This document shows, piece by piece, positions 59,743 to 64,000 of a stretch of DNA of 64,000 nucleotides. The position numbers and the translations under genes are program-made. Numbering within the stretch: the stretch's first letter is position 1; every line of letters starts with the position of its first letter. The notes beneath the pieces are model-generated. The model was not told the DNA's origin. It searched no databases and worked only from the letters and a program-made list of their open reading frames with translations. This DNA is from Oscheius tipulae (lineage: Eukaryota; Nematoda; Chromadorea; Rhabditida; Rhabditidae): the NCBI GenBank assembly GCA_037178975.1, contig JASJZH010000006.1, forward strand, positions 4,526,001 to 4,590,000. The letters are read 5' to 3'.

Positions 59743-61117
59743 CAACAACTGTTCAATTTCTAAACTACGTGTGAAGATCAAAAAAGCTAGCCAATCATTA
59801 CTAGAAAATGAAAATTCATCCATCCTCCTGTCTTTGGAATTCCGCACCGATGCCTTTAAGACAAATTGAACGTCGTCACCAAGTGGCGTTCTTGCGCCTT
59901 CAGGTCTCGCCGGAATTAGCTCTAACCTTCCACTCGTTTTTAATTGAAATATGCTTCAAAGCATATTGTATATTTGGGTCCCGCGTAGGCAACAATCTCA
60001 TGAGAACGCTAATCGAGTTAGATCGCCATAACCAAAACATTCTTTCGCACGAGCTGCTGATTCAAGTTACATTTAAATTTTTTGGAAAAAATTAGGATGC
60101 CTTTTAACCTTACACGTGGGACAGCCCTTTTTAATGACATGACAATGTTTTCAACGACCTAATTGAGTGAACTTTGTCGTCCGTCGTACCTAAACGTTTT
60201 TCTCTAGAGATATACTAACGATCATACTGGAGGGTCCAACGTTAAACTGGATTTCGTCCATTCAAGTTTTATTTTGTTAAAATGCTTCCACATCAAAAAA
60301 AAAGTCCAAGCTCCATCGAGTGCGGAAATTAGGTTCTCCTTGGTCACTATTAAAGACAATCTTCGAACGGGACTAGTCTCGGTTCGTTGTTGGCTAACAG
60401 CTGGAGTTCCTCAATAGACTCGACCAAAAGCTCAAACTCATTATTCACAGTCATCTTTTCCAAACACTAGCCTTGATAAAGAATCTTTTTGAACCGGTAG
60501 CTGACCTGTCATAAATCGAACACCGATTTTTTTTTTGTATTTAAATTGTGTACAATACTAACTAAGAACAAATTCATATTACGGAACTTCTTAAGGTTCT
60601 ACTTTTTTGTCGCAAGTGTCGAGTGTGTAGTGACATTTTTGAGTAATTGCCTTAGCATGCTCTCCAGTTTCATGTTTGTGGCTTTGAGTTGCGCACTTCG
60701 AATGACCTTCGATTTCAGTTCTTGTACAGATGTAGCCAAGTATTTTATAAAGAGCGTTAGACAAAGCTTTCAGAGCAGTGTTCATGCACAGTAAACTTAT
60801 TACTGCTAAAACGAGTCAATTTCTTACAAATGTTTCATGTATATGATGATGTTCATTGCTCTACTTGTTGACAGCATGTTCCTCTTGCAATTAGTTGACA
60901 AATAATCAAATTTCTTCATGAACCTCATGGCTGCTTTTTCCATCTTCGCTTTTGGATCGAGTCAATTGTCTCCGTTCACTCATATTTACCGACTAAGAAA
61001 GAACATGATTCAATGAGCGAAAGATGTTGCAAATAAAGTAGGAAATTTGAGTTTTTGGCATTTTTCGTGAATTAGCTTCTTCCTCGTGTAATTTCCAGGA
61101 TTGGTTCGCTCGCGAGA

Positions 61118-61369
61118 ATGTTGTCTTTTCTGGCCACTCTTTATACGTGTACAGCCTTCCAATTACTGAATGAAGATACAGCGAGTAAACAATTTCTTGA
61201 GATCCCTAGTCACATAACAAACGGTTTTTTTCATAGATGCAAGTTGGGCTTCGGACCATACTGGCCCGAATGGAGTAACTTTTCCGTTTCAGTCAAACCC
61301 CGACTGGCGGCTGAGCCGCACGGTGCTAGCGCTAAAATCAGGACGTTCAGAATACCCTTATTGCTTTAG
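61118..61369 (+). CDS. Possible small secreted protein
   Basis: 83-codon frame starting MLSFLATLYTCTAFQLL, which has the form of a short signal peptide, with an ATTTCCAG acceptor 19 nt upstream. The rest contains RCKLGFGPYWPEWSNFSV and one sequon (NFS). One internal cysteine only, no recognised domain and no polyadenylation signal nearby. It may be chance. Confidence 0.25.
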   Translation: MLSFLATLYTCTAFQLLNEDTASKQFLEIPSHITNGFFHRCKLGFGPYWPEWSNFSVSVKPRLAAEPHGASAKIRTFRIPLLL

Positions 61370-62597
61370 ATCGATCTTTCTGTACTTGATAGTTCAGCGC
61401 AAAATTCACAAAGTTGCCATAAGTTTCAGGCGCCTGGGGAGCCAAAACATTTTAATGCACAACTTCGTTTACCACAACGCATGTAGGCAAACCTCTACGT
61501 GAATATCTACAAGAAGTGTGCCCTTATTTTTAAAACCGTAGCTCTACAGCCCACGCTCAGACGTTCATTCTTTGGACCTCCCATTTCTTTTGAATAAGTT
61601 TCCAGTAGCAATTATCTGGATTAGTAGCAGAGTCTAACCGAAAATTATTAAAATGAGAGCAGAGTCTAAGAGCACCTCTTGATCCACTGACAGCTGACTG
61701 GTTTTACCGCACAAATGAAAGAAATCAGATCAGGAAATGATTTGGGGCCCAATTTTTTTATGCTCTCTATGACTCGTGGTCTTTAGCACCTATTGCCATT
61801 TGAGTTATGTGTTGATGCTGAATTGAGGATCTCCGATTTCCTCTCGTCAAGTATAGTCCCTTACTTCCAATCTTTGGCCTACCCTGTGCACAACACAACT
61901 GTTTTAGAGAAGAATGCTTTATTGCTTGTTTTAAGAGAGGAAAAGTCTCGTATCATTAAAAAGAACTAAAGTTAAGAAACATCCATTATCGACAGGGCTG
62001 CATTTTGAGATTCTCCACGCTTGTTCCCAAATCTAGTTTCTCAGGATACACACAAAGCGTCTATGTCAGTCTATTAGGGCTGTGAATTGTAGGTTTAGGC
62101 CTCTTACTACGACCAATATTTGAGCTATTGTTCTTCAGATTGCCAGTAATCAAGCTTGTGCGCCATTTCCTCGAAAACTATGTTTTCCGTTAATTGATAA
62201 AGCAGTTGTCTCAATTCATTGCGTCCATAAAGCTATTACTGTGATCTGATTATGCTCCTTGCAACTGCAGTACCTTCTATTTCCAGTGGATTGTATGCTG
62301 GATTATCTAGCTTTCTATTTTTGCTAGTCACGGTTTAATAGCTCGCGAATAGTTCTGGCACATGCACCCTTCTCAGACCGGACATATTCAATCAAGAGCG
62401 CTGGCTTCAATCTAATACGTCTAAATATGCTTTGACTCGACTTCTATCAGTAGTTTTCTCCCTTATTCGACTTCCACATTTATTGTCAGCAATTTCGTTT
62501 TGCTTTCAAAAACCAACAATATCAAATCCCTTGGGCATCATATCTGCATCATGATGCACACTTTTTTTCACATTGTTCAAATCTCGTTTTTCAGAAT

Positions 62598-64000
62598 ATG
62601 GAAAAGGAGATTCTCGAGTATGAACAGTTTGACGAAGCCGATGATAAGCAGCTACAGCTGTTTTCAAGGATATGCACATTCGTAATGATCTTGATCTGCT
62701 TCCTGGGCTTGGTGGGAAATAGCCTTTCGCTGTCTGTCTACACAAGACCCAAGTTCAGAAAGAAGTGAGTATCAATTAGTTGAGAAATGGCCCTTGCTGT
62801 TCGAAATTGTAATCCGTAATCATACCTTTAGGTCCATCAACGTTCTTCTCTGCGCTCTATCCGCATCCGATCTCTGCGTCTGTTTTATTGCAATACCCGT
62901 GTTCAGTATATCCCACTTGAACGAACATCTGCCAGGCAAGCCATTATGAATGATATAAATGTACTTTTTGAGGTTCTGAAAGAGTCACCGCACTGATTAT
63001 GGTCTTCCTCTACCCAGTCGTCATAATGTTCCAGTCCATGTCCGTTTGGTTGCTTGTCGCCATCACGGTTGATCGATATCTTGCTGTCTGCCATCCTTTC
63101 TACTGCAGAAGTTATTGTACCAAGTCAGTTGCCATTCTCCTCAAGTAAAACTCAGTTTTTGCAGAGGTCGAGCGATCATCATCGTGGCCATCACCGTGAC
63201 GTTTTCGATAGCTTATAACCTTGTCCGATTCTGGGAGTTCAAGTACGTGGAGCATGAATCAGGTACAATTTTTAGCAGTACTGTGCAAAGTATAAATTAC
63301 AGGTGCTTTGGACAAACTAGTTCAGCCACAGCTTCGTTCCAATCCCACTTTCATGCTATGGTATCAAAACATTCTTACTCTGATTTCACAGTTCCTACTC
63401 CCAGTTGCGGTTTTACTGGTTTTGAATATACAGGTACTAAGCTTTTCCAGTCACTTTCAGAACAAGTCTTAGGTTGCTAGAACAATTATCGAAGCGAGTC
63501 ACCAACGAGAGGGTCTGGTTGCATCTCAACGTCGGGAGCATAGCACTGCCAAAATGATGATCTACGTAGTTATTGGTTAGAATGCCCTTTAAACAACAAA
63601 CACGAGTTTGTTCCAGTTTTCCTTGTTTGCTACACATTTTCCATCGTTCTGAACATTCTGGAAATAACAGATTCTTCGTTATTTCGACATCGTGTTGGCT
63701 ATCTTCTCAACGATGTCAACAACATCCTGGTAGTCGTAAACTCATCTACGACATTTCTGTTCTACGTTATATATTCTACTAGGTATTCTTGTTCAAGAGA
63801 ACAAGGCTGAAGAATACTTTCAGGTATCGAAAACAACTGCGGACTTTATATGGCATTAACTGGATTGTAGCACGCATTAGGTTTCGCAATACGAGGAAGA
63901 AAAACAGCAAGAGGAACGGAAGCTCGGATAATTACCGTCTCAAAGCCGAAGGTTGTCATTTTCCTGTTTTTAACTCAATGTGGATTTCAGGATCTTATTT
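62598..64000 (+). CDS. FMRFamide receptor-like GPCR (3' end outside the window)
   Basis: Rhodopsin-family peptide receptor. TM1 reads CTFVMILICFLGLVGNSLSL, TM2 INVLLCALSASDLCVCFIAI, TM3 SMSVWLLVAITVDRYLAVCH (DRY), TM4 region IIIVAITVTFSIAYNLVRFW, TM5 LTLISQFLLPVAVLLVLNIQ, TM6 MIYVVIVFLVCYTFSIVLNI, and TM7 NILVVVNSSTTFLFYVIYS. The NSSxxFxxY form of the NPxxY motif and the TM3/TM4 wording are typical of nematode frpr/dmsr receptors. The cytoplasmic tail begins TRYRKQLRTLYG and is basic (NTRKKNSKRNGSSDN). The last intron ends at about 63990, and coding continues past 64000. The start ATG lies 3 nt after a TTTTTCAG acceptor; the ligand is unknown. Confidence 0.87.

Larger units (their letters stand above)
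58851..62597. other. 3.7-kb gene-poor region
   Basis: Contains an inverted repeat (59619-59742) and a possible small secreted ORF (61118-61369), listed separately. The remaining ORFs (59808-60095, 60546-60794) have no domain or splice support. Nothing else recognised. Confidence 0.38.

Noticed and set aside
1-64000. CRISPR arrays, bacterial-type defence systems, integrases or intact transposons
   Set aside because: No regularly spaced repeats, transposase or integrase motifs were seen; all recognised genes are ordinary nematode nuclear genes.

Overview
The window looks like genomic DNA of a nematode. Evidence: compact intron-containing genes, many introns of only about 30-43 nt with GT...(T)TTCAG borders, and 3' splice acceptors lying 0-11 nt upstream of at least a dozen start codons, as expected for spliced-leader trans-splicing. 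The gene set is also nematode-like (gcy-28-type receptor guanylyl cyclase, npr-9-like receptor, pitr phosphate transporters, ceh-32, peroxidasin, ground-like protein, smk-1). The very short introns and roughly 42-44% GC would suit a clade I (Trichuris-like) worm, but that assignment is inference.

Layout. 1-12.6 kb, minus strand: first exon of cytosolic aconitase (aco-1), a receptor guanylyl cyclase (1480-5602), an allatostatin-A/galanin-type peptide GPCR (6099-8173) and an amino-acid permease (10171-12603); a weak plus-strand hypothetical lies between them (9499-9917). 13.9-20.7 kb, minus: a cys-loop ligand-gated channel subunit and two tandem PiT (SLC20) phosphate transporters. 22.5-26.7 kb: a new-looking 70-residue secreted cysteine peptide (plus), an inversin/NPHP-2-like ankyrin protein (plus) and an EGF-repeat type I membrane protein (minus). 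26.7-39.2 kb is gene-poor apart from the Six3/6 homeobox gene ceh-32 (plus). 39.2-50.3 kb: peroxidasin (plus), an unrecognised 139-residue protein (minus), a GPI-anchored Ly6/uPAR protein (minus), a TATA-driven secreted proline/cysteine-rich protein (plus) and a ground-like secreted protein (minus). 53.1-64 kb: PP4 regulatory subunit 3 (smk-1, minus), the ESCRT-III subunit CHMP5/Vps60 (plus), a long gene-poor stretch with an inverted repeat, and an FMRFamide-receptor-like GPCR that runs off the right edge.

There is no sign of a bacterial-type system, CRISPR array, intact transposon or gene cluster with one shared function. Several genes belong to broad themes: chemosensory/neuronal signalling (guanylyl cyclase, two peptide GPCRs, channel subunit) and extracellular matrix or cuticle (peroxidasin, ground-like, proline-rich, EGF protein). 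Most single-exon ORFs in the gaps are no longer than chance would give. Gene models were spliced by eye using frame continuity, so small exons and exact ends may be wrong even where the family call is secure.
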